Positions 1 through 8,143 of a DNA stretch of 50,139 nt are shown here, one piece after another (positions within the stretch are counted from its first letter, which is position 1; each line of letters starts with the position of its first letter). The notes beneath the pieces are model-generated. The model made no database searches. It was given only the letters and a program-made list of their open reading frames with translations, and was not told the origin of the DNA. The translations under genes were made by a program, and so were the position numbers. Origin of the DNA: Lachnoclostridium sp. (GTDB lineage: Bacteria > Bacillota > Clostridia > Lachnospirales > Lachnospiraceae); the NCBI GenBank assembly GCA_023665475.1, contig JAMPEB010000021.1, positions 1 through 50,139 of the forward strand, in the 5' to 3' direction.

Positions 1-68
1 TAAAATCAGGATGAGATAGGGTTAATTTTGTAATTTTATTCTTTGGTGCTGTAAGCGAGACTCCATTG

Positions 69-97
69 TGGACAAATGAACAAGAATATGGTACAAT
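69..97 (+). promoter_or_regulatory. promoter of the phosphohexomutase gene
   Basis: A TGGACA -35 box at 69-74 and a TACAAT -10 box at 92-97 are separated by 17 bases. The -10 carries an extended TGn element at 89-91. It lies 40 bases before the first gene, which has a good ribosome binding site (aggagg, 122-127). Bases 1-68 show no feature I can name. Confidence 0.6.
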
Positions 98-136
98 AAT
101 CCGAAAGGAATGTAGCAAAATAAGGAGGGTATGTAA

Positions 137-1858
137 ATGAGTTTTATGGATGAATTCAATTTCTGGCTGGAGGATGATTATTTCGACCAGGACACTAAGA
201 ACGAGCTGTTAGCTATCCGCAACAACGAAGGAGAAATTGAGGAACGATTTTACAAGGAATTGGAATTTGGCACCGGCGGTCTCCGCGGCATTATTGGCGC
301 AGGCACCAACCGCATGAACATTTATACTGTCCGCAAAGCTACTCAGGGACTTGCCAATTTCATTTTGAAGCAGGGAACACAGGCAAAGGGTGTTGCCATC
401 GCATATGACTCCCGCAATATGTCCCCGGAATTTTCCAACGAAGCTGCACTGTGCCTTGCAGCAAACGGCATTAAGGCTTACATATTTGAATCTTTAAGAC
501 CTACCCCGGAGCTTTCTTTTGCGCTGCGCACTCTGGGATGTACCGCAGGAATCGTTGTGACGGCAAGCCACAATCCTCCTGAGTACAACGGTTACAAGGT
601 ATATTGGGAGGATGGCGCGCAGGTGACTGCTCCCAAGGATAAGCAGATTATTGAAGAAGTACAGAGCATAAAGGATTACCATACGGTAAAAACTATGGAT
701 AAGGCTGCGGCGGAGGCAGCAGGGCTGTATCAGGTAATCGGTCAGGAAATCGATGACGCTTATATGGTAGAACTGAAAAAGCAGATTATCCATCCTGACA
801 TTATCAAGGAAATGGCGGATGATATTAAGATTGTATACACGCCTCTGTGCGGCACGGGAAATAAGCCGGTAAGGCGCATTCTGTCAGAGCTTGGCTTTAA
901 GAATGTCTATGTAGTGCCTGAGCAGGAGAATCCCGACCCTAAGTTTACCACACTTGATTATCCGAACCCCGAAGACCCCAAGGCATTTACCTATGCGCTG
1001 CGCCTTGCCAAGGAGAAGGATGCGGATATTGTATTGGCAACAGACCCCGATGCAGACCGTCTCGGTGTTTATGCAAAGGACCAGAAGACCGGCGAGTATG
1101 TGGCATTTACCGGAAATATGTCCGGTATGCTGATTGCGGAATATATTTTGAGGGAGAGAGTGGCAACAGGCACAATGCCTGTCAATCCGGCATTGGTTAC
1201 CACCATCGTTACCACCAATATGACCGTGCCCATTACGCAGTCTTACGGTGTAAAGCTGATTGAGGTGCTGACCGGATTTAAGTTTATCGGCGAACAGATT
1301 AAGCTGTTTGAGCAGACAGGAAGCAACAATTATGTGTTTGGTCTGGAAGAAAGCTATGGCTGTCTTGCCGGAACCCACGCAAGGGATAAGGATGCGGTAG
1401 TGGCTGTAATGTGTCTGTGCGAAGTGGCAGCATACTGCAAGAAACACGGTAAGACCCTGTGGGATATGATGATTGATTTGTATGAGAAATACGGCTACTT
1501 TAAGGAAACTCAGTATACCATTACCTTAAAGGGGATTGACGGTTCCAGACAGATTGCGGAGATTATGGATAAGCTGCGCAAGAATCCGCCCACCGCATTT
1601 GGCGACCAGAAGGTGCTGAAGTTCAGGGATTATGAAAATGATGTGGTAGTGGATATGGAGAGCGGCGAAAAGACCACCACGGGTCTGCCCAAGTCCAATG
1701 TGCTGTATTTTGAGCTTCCCGACAACTGCTGGTGCTGTGCCCGTCCTTCCGGAACAGAGCCCAAGATTAAGTTCTATATGGGAGTAAAAGGAAGCAGTTT
1801 GGAGGACGCGCAGGCAAGGGTAGAGCAGTTGACGGAGGCTGTGAAAGCTGTATTATAA
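137..1858 (+). CDS. pgcA: phosphoglucomutase/phosphomannomutase (alpha-D-phosphohexomutase)
   Basis: Cytoplasmic enzyme that interconverts hexose 6-phosphate and hexose 1-phosphate, supplying glucose-1-P or mannose-1-P for nucleotide sugars and hence for the glycan genes downstream. The 573-residue length is normal for the Bacillus PgcA type. The active-site phosphoserine loop TASHNP has Ser144; the metal loop DPDADR covers residues 303-308; a sugar-binding GLEESYG motif lies near residue 409; and the C-terminal phosphate-binding loop RPSGTEPKIKF is near residue 540. The ATG start is placed by an aggagg site about 10 bases upstream. It is followed by glycosyltransferase genes on the same strand, which fits a role in envelope polysaccharide supply. 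Preference between glucose and mannose cannot be decided from motifs. Confidence 0.93.
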   Translation: MSFMDEFNFWLEDDYFDQDTKNELLAIRNNEGEIEERFYKELEFGTGGLRGIIGAGTNRMNIYTVRKATQGLANFILKQGTQAKGVAIAYDSRNMSPEFSNEAALCLAANGIKAYIFESLRPTPELSFALRTLGCTAGIVVTASHNPPEYNGYKVYWEDGAQVTAPKDKQIIEEVQSIKDYHTVKTMDKAAAEAAGLYQVIGQEIDDAYMVELKKQIIHPDIIKEMADDIKIVYTPLCGTGNKPVRRILSELGFKNVYVVPEQENPDPKFTTLDYPNPEDPKAFTYALRLAKEKDADIVLATDPDADRLGVYAKDQKTGEYVAFTGNMSGMLIAEYILRERVATGTMPVNPALVTTIVTTNMTVPITQSYGVKLIEVLTGFKFIGEQIKLFEQTGSNNYVFGLEESYGCLAGTHARDKDAVVAVMCLCEVAAYCKKHGKTLWDMMIDLYEKYGYFKETQYTITLKGIDGSRQIAEIMDKLRKNPPTAFGDQKVLKFRDYENDVVVDMESGEKTTTGLPKSNVLYFELPDNCWCCARPSGTEPKIKFYMGVKGSSLEDAQARVEQLTEAVKAVL

Positions 1859-1959
1859 AGATTTCTGTATGTAAAAGGTACACATTCGTGTATGGAAATG
1901 GCAGGGGGCTGTTGCATGATGCGGCGGTCCCTGCTTAGGTAATTCGGAAGGGAGACCCC

Positions 1960-3348
1960 ATGGGACGCCGTAATCTTGCAAACCTGAAAAAAACCATATA
2001 TTATCTGAAGAAAAACGGTCTGCGAAGCACATGGTATGCAGTGAGGGAGAAGCTTGAACAGGAAAAGGCGGCTCCTTATGTTTTTGAAGGCGTCTCCAAG
2101 GAAGAATGGAATAAGCAGCGTAACTGGGCCCAAAAGGAAAAAGCGCAGGGGCGAAAGCTTCCTGTTATCAGTATTATAGTGCCGGCGTACCGCACGCAGG
2201 AAGCTTATTTGCGACAGCTTTTGGATTCTCTGTTGCAGCAGAGCTATCCCCATTGGCAGTTGGTTCTGGCGGACGCAACGGAGGATGACAGCGTGGAAAG
2301 GATTGTGGCGGAATACAGGGATAGAGATTCCTGCAGGGATGGGGATTCCCGCATATGTTATGTGCATCTTAAGGAAAACGGGGGGATTTCCGCAAATTCC
2401 AATCAGGCGCTTGCCTATGTGACAGGAGAATTTACGGGGCTTTTGGATCATGATGATATACTGACGGAAGATGCTTTGTATGAAGTGGCGGCGAGGATTG
2501 TGACGGCAGCACAGGAGGGGACTCGTATCGGAATGCTTTATTCGGACGAGGATAAATGTGGAGATATAGAAAACGAGTATTTTGAACCAAATTACAAGGA
2601 AAAGTTTAATCTTGATTTGATTTTAGGAAATAATTACATCTGTCATTTTTTGGTAACAGAGAGTGCGCTGCTAAGGGAGTTGAAATTCCGGCAGGCGTAT
2701 GACGGCGCCCAAGACTATGATTTGATTTTGCGCGCCGCAGAACGCTTGTTGCCTGAGGAGGAGCGGATAGTTTATATTCCCAAAGTTCTCTATCATTGGA
2801 GAAGCCATGCCTTATCCACGGCGGAAAATCCTTTCAGTAAAGAATATGCCTACCAAGCGGGGCTGAAAGCTGTGCAGGATTTTGCGGACAGGCAGGGCTG
2901 GGAGGCAAGGGCGGTTTCTTTGCAGCATCCGGGGTTTTACAGACTGGAGTATCAAAAGTCCCCTTTTGAACATAGGGCGGATTTGGCTGCCGTGGGCGGC
3001 AGGGTTTTGCACAGGGGAAAAATCGCAGGAGGAAGGTGGACGGAGGAAGGTATTCTGTTGTATGAAGGACTTCCGGCATTTCACAGCGGTTACCTCCACA
3101 GGGCGATGCTGTCTCAGGATGCGGATGCAGTGGATATCCGCTGTATACAGGTAAGGGAAGAGTGCAGGGAAATCTTTGAAAAAGAAACAGGTGTTATTTA
3201 TAAAGAACTGCCGGACAAACAAATTTTTGACATATCTTTGCTGCCGGAAGGAACGGATATAAAAAATTTGAGCATCGCTTTGGGCAGGGCATTTCGGAAA
3301 GCGGGCTACCGTATTTTATATCTGCCGACGATGATTGTGGAAGTATGA
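1960..3348 (+). CDS. family 2 glycosyltransferase
   Basis: Predicted cytoplasmic or membrane-associated GT-A transferase of 462 residues that would add a sugar to a lipid-linked surface glycan. About 65 basic, charged N-terminal residues precede the catalytic domain, which opens with ISIIVPAYRTQEAYL near residue 72. The nucleotide-sugar and metal motif LLDHDD lies near residue 160, followed by YSDEDK and, near the end of the domain, the acceptor-side motif YHWR. The last 130 residues are unlike the catalytic core. The ATG is set by ggaagggag 7-15 bases upstream. Only about 100 bases separate it from the mutase gene and they hold no strong terminator, so co-transcription is likely. Donor and acceptor cannot be predicted. 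Confidence 0.88.
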   Translation: MGRRNLANLKKTIYYLKKNGLRSTWYAVREKLEQEKAAPYVFEGVSKEEWNKQRNWAQKEKAQGRKLPVISIIVPAYRTQEAYLRQLLDSLLQQSYPHWQLVLADATEDDSVERIVAEYRDRDSCRDGDSRICYVHLKENGGISANSNQALAYVTGEFTGLLDHDDILTEDALYEVAARIVTAAQEGTRIGMLYSDEDKCGDIENEYFEPNYKEKFNLDLILGNNYICHFLVTESALLRELKFRQAYDGAQDYDLILRAAERLLPEEERIVYIPKVLYHWRSHALSTAENPFSKEYAYQAGLKAVQDFADRQGWEARAVSLQHPGFYRLEYQKSPFEHRADLAAVGGRVLHRGKIAGGRWTEEGILLYEGLPAFHSGYLHRAMLSQDADAVDIRCIQVREECREIFEKETGVIYKELPDKQIFDISLLPEGTDIKNLSIALGRAFRKAGYRILYLPTMIVEV

Positions 3349-3349
3349 A

Positions 3350-3409
3350 CGGAATGAAGATTTTCTAAGGTTGGAAAGAACCCAACCTAAGAAAATCTAA
3401 GTCATTCCG
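3350..3409. repeat. hairpin repeat element, copy 1
   Basis: A long interrupted inverted repeat just after the first glycosyltransferase. Outer arms are GGAATGA and TCATTCC. Inner arms are GATTTTCT and AGAAAATC, then an A-A mismatch, then AGGTTGG/CCAACCT closing an AAAGAAC loop. The same design (8-9 bp arm, A-A mismatch, AG/CT, variable stem, 7-base purine-rich loop) recurs at 25784-25824. It is followed by cgaaatttgtg, resembling cggaatttgtg after the hairpin at 23299. There is no T-run, so it is not a classical terminator. Confidence 0.65.
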
Positions 3410-3531
3410 AAATTTGTGTAGATTCATGAATTATTTGTGCCTGCTATGCAGATATGAAATGTAGTAATATAAAAGGCTATGGCCGAGCGCAGATCTATAG
3501 AGATAGCATGGATAGGGTGGAAATCAGAAAT

Positions 3532-4509
3532 ATGGATAAAATAACAATAGTTATTCCGAATTATAACGGGAAAAAATATCTGGAAGGATGTCTGCAGGAA
3601 TTGGAGAAAGAGCGGGAATGTCCCGAAACTCCGGAATTTGAAATTCTTGTGGTGGATAACGGTTCTGCGGATGGCAGCGCGGAATCGGCGGCAGAGCGTT
3701 TTCCCGATGTTCGGATTGTTTTTTTGAAAGAAAATACCGGTTTTTGCCATGCAGTAAATGTGGGTATCCAAAAATCCCAAGCGCCCTATGTGATTTTACT
3801 AAATAACGACACAAAAGTTAAAGCAGGATTTATTAAAAATCTATATTTTGCTATTAAAGGGAGGCCTGGCATTTTTTCCGTCAGCGCAAAAATGTTGATG
3901 TGGGACAATCCGGAATTGATAGATGACGCCGGAGATTATTATTGTGCTTTAGGGTGGGCATACGGAAGAGGCAAGGGAAAACCTGCCTGCCGTTATGAGA
4001 AGCCCGCCGAAGTGTTTTCCGCCTGTGCCGGAGCGGCAATTTACCGGCGCAGTATTTTTGAGGAAATCGGTTTTTTTGACGAAAACCACTTTGCTTATCT
4101 GGAGGATTTGGATATCGGTTACCGTGCCCGTATCAAGGGTTATCGCAATTTTTATGAGCCGAAAGCCGAGGTGCTTCATTTCGGAAGCGCATCCACGGGT
4201 TCCCGCTATAATGAGCGAAAGACCGTGTTGGCGGCGTCAAACAGCGTTTATGTGATAGCAAAGAATATGCCTCTGCTTCAGATTTTATGTAATCTTCCTT
4301 TTTTAAGCGTCGGTTTTTTGGTAAAATTTTTATTTTTCTGTAAAAAAGGTATGGGCATCCTATATTTAAAGGGTCTGTGGAAAGGCTTCCGGCGTTCCGT
4401 AAGCCGGGAAGGCAGAAAATGCAAAGTACCTTTTTCTTCTAAAAATCTTAGGCATTATCTGCGGATTCAGGTGGAATTGTGGGCAAATTTATTTCAACTT
4501 AATTCTTAA
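3532..4509 (+). CDS. family 2 glycosyltransferase, rhamnosyltransferase-like
   Basis: GT-A fold transferase of about 325 residues. It begins with ITIVIPNYNGKKYLEGC and has VVDNGSADGS, LLNNDTKV (metal and nucleotide site) and the acceptor motif FAYLEDLDIGYRARIKGY with its ED pair, the pattern of dTDP-rhamnosyltransferase-like enzymes. A hydrophobic stretch near residues 250-275 may contact the membrane. An in-frame ATG exists at 3454, but the start at 3532 is preferred because gggtgg lies about 11 bases upstream and the conserved first beta strand starts right after it. The 180-base gap from the previous gene holds the hairpin repeat. It is followed by the gene for the initiating sugar transferase. 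Rhamnose as donor is inference only. Confidence 0.87.
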   Translation: MDKITIVIPNYNGKKYLEGCLQELEKERECPETPEFEILVVDNGSADGSAESAAERFPDVRIVFLKENTGFCHAVNVGIQKSQAPYVILLNNDTKVKAGFIKNLYFAIKGRPGIFSVSAKMLMWDNPELIDDAGDYYCALGWAYGRGKGKPACRYEKPAEVFSACAGAAIYRRSIFEEIGFFDENHFAYLEDLDIGYRARIKGYRNFYEPKAEVLHFGSASTGSRYNERKTVLAASNSVYVIAKNMPLLQILCNLPFLSVGFLVKFLFFCKKGMGILYLKGLWKGFRRSVSREGRKCKVPFSSKNLRHYLRIQVELWANLFQLNS

Positions 4510-4550
4510 GAATTTTTAAGAAATAGCTTCATACATTCTTAAGTTGAAAT
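4491..4550. repeat. inverted repeat across the end of the glycosyltransferase gene
   Basis: The 12-base arms ATTTCAACTTAA (4491-4502) and TTAAGTTGAAAT (4539-4550) are perfectly complementary and enclose a smaller palindrome, ATTCTTAAGAAT. The left arm lies in the last codons of the upstream gene and the right arm overlaps the -35 region of the next promoter. It could be a transcript-end hairpin or a protein-binding site; the sequence does not decide. Confidence 0.5.
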
Positions 4551-4572
4551 TTTAGAGAGTATATTGTAGAAT
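4544..4572 (+). promoter_or_regulatory. promoter of the sugar transferase gene
   Basis: TTGAAA at 4544-4549 and TAGAAT at 4567-4572 are separated by 17 bases. The site lies between the end of one glycan gene and the start of the next, so the sugar transferase and the genes after it may have their own start of transcription. Confidence 0.5.
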
Positions 4573-4638
4573 GTTAGCAGATGTAGAAGTTTTTTTCAAA
4601 GTAAATACAACATATAGCGTGACTACCGGGTGGAATTT

Positions 4639-6045
4639 ATGATTAAGGACAATCAGAAGGTATTCAACAGGCTGCTGGTGGTGATGGATGCGTTTCTCAC
4701 CGGATTCTCCTTCATTCTGGCATATTATGTCAAATTTTATATATTGAATGACGGACCGGGCTCCGGAGTTCTGCCGGTGCAGGATTATTATGGACTTTTG
4801 GTATTTTTGATTCCCGCATACCTTCTGTTGTATTATCGCTGCAATGTATATACGCCAAAGCGTACGGTGCAGCGCAGACATGAAATTTATGGCATATTAA
4901 AGGCAAACACCATCGGCATTGCGGCGTTGATCATCATTCTGTACATGATTATTAAGGAAATCAACTATTCCCGTTCCGTTATGGCAATTTTTTATGTGCA
5001 GAATGTGATTCTGATGAGCTGTTCCCGAATGATCTTAAGGAAATTCTTAAGAAGTATACGCAGTAAGGGCTATAACTTAAAGCATATGCTTCTGGTAGGG
5101 TATTCCCGGGCCGCGGAAGAATATGTCAGCCGGATTTTGGAAAATCCCCAGTGGGGCTATGTGGTCTGCGGCATTTTGGACAATCATGTCCCGGCGGGCG
5201 TAACCTATAAGGGAGTCAAGGTTTTGGGAACCGTGGGCAATCTGGAATATATTCTTCCGGAGAACAAGCTGGACGAGATTGCCATTACCTTGTCATTGCG
5301 GGATTACGATATATTGGAACATATTGTGGATATCTGTGAAAAATCCGGCGTTCACACCAAATTTATCCCGGATTACAACAGCATGATACCCACCAAGCCT
5401 TATACGGAAGATTTGATGGGACTTCCGGTTATTAACATCCGCTATGTGCCCCTGACCAACACGGGGAATATTGTGATAAAGAGAACAATCGATGTCATAG
5501 GTTCGCTTTTTGGCATTATCGTTACCTCTCCGATTATGCTGATATCCGCGATACTGGTGAAATGCTCAAGTCCCGGACCGGTTATTTTTAAGCAGGAGAG
5601 AGTGGGGCTGCATAATAAATCTTTTGATATGTATAAATTTCGGACCATGGAGCAGCAGGCGCCGGCAAAGGAAAAACGCGCATGGACCGTAAGGGATGAC
5701 CCAAGGGTCACCGGCATCGGCAAAATCCTGCGGCGGACCAGTCTGGATGAGCTTCCCCAACTGTTCAATATTTTAAAGGGAGATATGAGTCTTGTGGGCC
5801 CCAGACCGGAGCGCCCGCATTTTGTGGAGAAATTTAAAGAGGAAATTCCCCGTTATATGGTGAAGCATCAGGTGAGACCGGGGCTGACCGGCTGGGCACA
5901 GGTGAACGGACTGAGGGGCGATACTTCCATAAAAAAGCGTATTGAGTACGATATTTATTATATAGAGAATTGGACAATAGGCTTTGACCTGAAAATTATA
6001 TTTCTAACCTTTTTTACAGGTTTTATTAATAAAAACGCATATTAG
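4639..6045 (+). CDS. polyprenyl-phosphate sugar-1-phosphate transferase (initiating glycosyltransferase)
   Basis: Integral membrane enzyme of 468 residues that transfers a sugar-1-phosphate from a nucleotide sugar to undecaprenyl phosphate, the first step of many exopolysaccharide and capsule pathways. The N-terminal part has four or five hydrophobic segments (residues 10-130), followed by a Rossmann-like CoA-binding_3 type domain (about 135-260). The C-terminal bacterial sugar transferase domain carries KRTIDVIGSLFGII, a membrane re-entrant stretch, SPGPVIFKQERVG, KFRTM, RRTSLDELPQLFNILKGDMS, LVGPRPE and RPGLTGWAQVNG. A GTG at 4630 is possible, but the ATG at 4639 has gggtgg at a better distance. 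It resembles the WcaJ/CpsE group; the sugar cannot be named. Confidence 0.92.
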   Translation: MIKDNQKVFNRLLVVMDAFLTGFSFILAYYVKFYILNDGPGSGVLPVQDYYGLLVFLIPAYLLLYYRCNVYTPKRTVQRRHEIYGILKANTIGIAALIIILYMIIKEINYSRSVMAIFYVQNVILMSCSRMILRKFLRSIRSKGYNLKHMLLVGYSRAAEEYVSRILENPQWGYVVCGILDNHVPAGVTYKGVKVLGTVGNLEYILPENKLDEIAITLSLRDYDILEHIVDICEKSGVHTKFIPDYNSMIPTKPYTEDLMGLPVINIRYVPLTNTGNIVIKRTIDVIGSLFGIIVTSPIMLISAILVKCSSPGPVIFKQERVGLHNKSFDMYKFRTMEQQAPAKEKRAWTVRDDPRVTGIGKILRRTSLDELPQLFNILKGDMSLVGPRPERPHFVEKFKEEIPRYMVKHQVRPGLTGWAQVNGLRGDTSIKKRIEYDIYYIENWTIGFDLKIIFLTFFTGFINKNAY

Positions 6046-6074
6046 TAAAATGTGAAAGAACAAGGAGAAAAGTT

Positions 6075-7169
6075 ATGGCAAACAATTCTAACCAAAGAAA
6101 CACAAGACAAAAAAGGAAGGTCATTATCTTCAGTATAGAGATAGTGGTGCTTCTGGCTATGGTTGCGGTTTTGTATGTGGTAATGACAAAAACCAACTCA
6201 AAGGGTCCCAGCTATACCGTTGTGGAACCGCAAAATGTCACTTCGCCCGAAGTCCAGCAAAAAAAGGAAGAGGGCAACATGAAGATAGAGGAATATTGGA
6301 ATATCGCTCTGTATGGGGTTGACGCAAAAAGGGACAGCCAGTTATACAAAGGCAGTAACAGCGACTCTATCATGATCTGCAGTATCAATAAAACAACGGG
6401 AGATATCAAGTTAGTCAGCGTTTACCGCGATACCTTGATGAACATAGGAAACGATCAATACTATAAATGCAACCGCGCTTATATGGAAGGCGGCTACGAA
6501 CAGTCGTTAAAAATGCTGAACATGAATCTGGACATGGATATAACGGATTTTGTTACGGTGGGTTATAAAGGCTTAATGGAAGTGATTGACGGTCTGGGCG
6601 GCGTTTATATTGATGTGGATTTTGAGGAAATGGTACATCTGAACAACTATCAGAAAACCATTGTAACGGATGTTGACGGCATTGACAGTTATGTGGAGGT
6701 AAAGGAGCCGGGATATCAGCTTTTAAACGGCCTGCAGGCTGCCGCTTACTGCCGTATCCGTAAGACTAAGGGCGACGATTTCAAGCGTGCGGAGCGTCAG
6801 CGTGAAGTGATCAAGGCAATCGAAGAGCAGGCAAAGAAGGAAAAGAACCCTCAGGTTCTGATCAATATATTTAACAATGCGATTGATGATATTTTCACCA
6901 GTCTGGATCCCAAGGATATTATAGCTTTACTGCCTAAGATTGCAGATTACCGTATTGTGGAAGAAGGCGGATTCCCCGATGAAAGCATGAGAACCACCGG
7001 CACCATCGGGGCAAAGGGAAGCTGTGTTGTTCCTTTGGATTTGGAGGATAATGTGGTATGGCTGCATAAGTTCCTGTTTGAAGAACAAGACTATAGCGTA
7101 ACCGCCAATGTTGCCGAATATAGCGAGGAAGTGGCTTCCTTGTCAGCGCCGTATATAAAATTAAAATGA
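6075..7169 (+). CDS. LytR-CpsA-Psr (LCP) family glycopolymer transferase
   Basis: Membrane-anchored protein of 364 residues. LCP enzymes move lipid-linked glycopolymers such as teichoic acids or capsule onto peptidoglycan outside the cell. A basic N-terminus (about 16 residues) precedes one transmembrane helix (residues 17-40). The LCP domain follows: NIALYGVDAKR, then SDSIMICSINKTTGDIKLVSVYRDTL with the conserved Asp and Arg, and the distal arginine-rich stretch CRIRKTKGDDFKRAERQREV. It lies between the initiating sugar transferase and another glycosyltransferase, overlapping the latter by 4 bases (ATGA), so it is part of the same glycan operon. The ribosome binding site is aaggag. The substrate is inferred to be the glycan made by this cluster. 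Confidence 0.92.
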   Translation: MANNSNQRNTRQKRKVIIFSIEIVVLLAMVAVLYVVMTKTNSKGPSYTVVEPQNVTSPEVQQKKEEGNMKIEEYWNIALYGVDAKRDSQLYKGSNSDSIMICSINKTTGDIKLVSVYRDTLMNIGNDQYYKCNRAYMEGGYEQSLKMLNMNLDMDITDFVTVGYKGLMEVIDGLGGVYIDVDFEEMVHLNNYQKTIVTDVDGIDSYVEVKEPGYQLLNGLQAAAYCRIRKTKGDDFKRAERQREVIKAIEEQAKKEKNPQVLINIFNNAIDDIFTSLDPKDIIALLPKIADYRIVEEGGFPDESMRTTGTIGAKGSCVVPLDLEDNVVWLHKFLFEEQDYSVTANVAEYSEEVASLSAPYIKLK

Positions 7170-8122
7170 TGGATATTGATGTAATCATACCTATATATAA
7201 ACCGGACAAAACGCTCTTTGTCCTGTTGGATAAACTGAAAAGCCAGACTTTGCCCATACACCGCATTATTCTTCTCAACACGGAAGAAAAATATTTTGAG
7301 CGGTTAACTTATGGAAACAGAGAGCTGGAACGCCATAAAAATCTGGATGTGTTCCATGTCTCAAAAAGGGAATTTGACCATGGGACCACCAGACGCCTGG
7401 GAGTGAAAAAGTCCGGGAGCGGGATTTTTGTAATGATGACGCAGGATGCAATGCCTAAGGATGACATGCTTCTTGAAAAGCTGATAAAGCATCTTGGGGA
7501 AACAAAGACCGGTCAGATTGCCGTGGCATACGCCAGACAGCTTCCGGCGGAAGGATGCAGTGTGTTGGAGCGTTTTACCAGAGAATTTAATTATCCGGCG
7601 AAATCCCTGTTGAAATCCGCGGAGAGCCTGCCGGAGATGGGCATCAAGACTTTTTTCTGCTCCAATGTGTGCGCGGCATATCGCAGGGATATTTATGAGG
7701 AATTAGGAGGATTTGTAAAGCATACCATTTTTAATGAAGATATGCTTTATGCGGCAAAAGCAGTGAAGGCGGGTTATGCGGTGGCTTATGAGGCTGAGGC
7801 GCAGGTAATTCATTCCCATAATTATACGAACGGACAGCAGTTTCGCCGCAATTTTGATTTGGGGGTATCTCAGGCGCAGCACCCGGAAGTATTTCAGGGC
7901 GTGTCGTCCGAATCGGAAGGGAAAAAGTTGGTCAAGGCAGCCGTCTCCTACCTAAAGAAAAATCATAAGGGCAGACAGTTGCCGTACTTTTATTCCCAAT
8001 GCTTTTGCAAGTATCTGGGATATCTTTTGGGAAAGCATTACCGTATGCTCCCCGGAAGATTGATTTTAAAGCTGACCTCCAACAAAGAGTATTGGTTAAA
8101 GGATGCAGCTCCCGTAAAATAA
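7166..8122 (+). CDS. family 2 glycosyltransferase (rhamnosyltransferase-like)
   Basis: 318-residue GT-A transferase. It begins MDIDVIIPIYKPDKTL and has the family signature REFDHGTTRRLG near residue 71, MMTQDAMPKDD (metal motif region) near residue 89, and FFCSNVCAAYRRDIYEELGGF followed by NEDMLYAAKAVKAGY near residue 190. This combination is typical of the RfbF-like branch of GT2. ATG codons occur at 7166 and 7169; both overlap the end of the LCP gene, so translation is probably coupled. The last 70 residues are basic, as in membrane-associated transferases. It would extend the lipid-linked repeat unit. No flippase or polymerase gene lies in this window. Confidence 0.87.
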   Translation: MMDIDVIIPIYKPDKTLFVLLDKLKSQTLPIHRIILLNTEEKYFERLTYGNRELERHKNLDVFHVSKREFDHGTTRRLGVKKSGSGIFVMMTQDAMPKDDMLLEKLIKHLGETKTGQIAVAYARQLPAEGCSVLERFTREFNYPAKSLLKSAESLPEMGIKTFFCSNVCAAYRRDIYEELGGFVKHTIFNEDMLYAAKAVKAGYAVAYEAEAQVIHSHNYTNGQQFRRNFDLGVSQAQHPEVFQGVSSESEGKKLVKAAVSYLKKNHKGRQLPYFYSQCFCKYLGYLLGKHYRMLPGRLILKLTSNKEYWLKDAAPVK

Positions 8123-8143
8123 ATAAAAGGAAGGAAATCATAT

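Noticed and set aside
884..1447. Long minus-strand reading frame (187 codons) opposite the phosphohexomutase gene, and many like it across the window
   Set aside because: They lie wholly opposite convincing genes, lack ribosome binding sites and family motifs, and have the composition expected for the reverse strand of coding DNA.
7932..8141. glmS ribozyme overlapping the end of the glycosyltransferase gene
   Set aside because: No ribozyme core sequence was recognised by eye and the stretch reads as normal coding sequence for the transferase.
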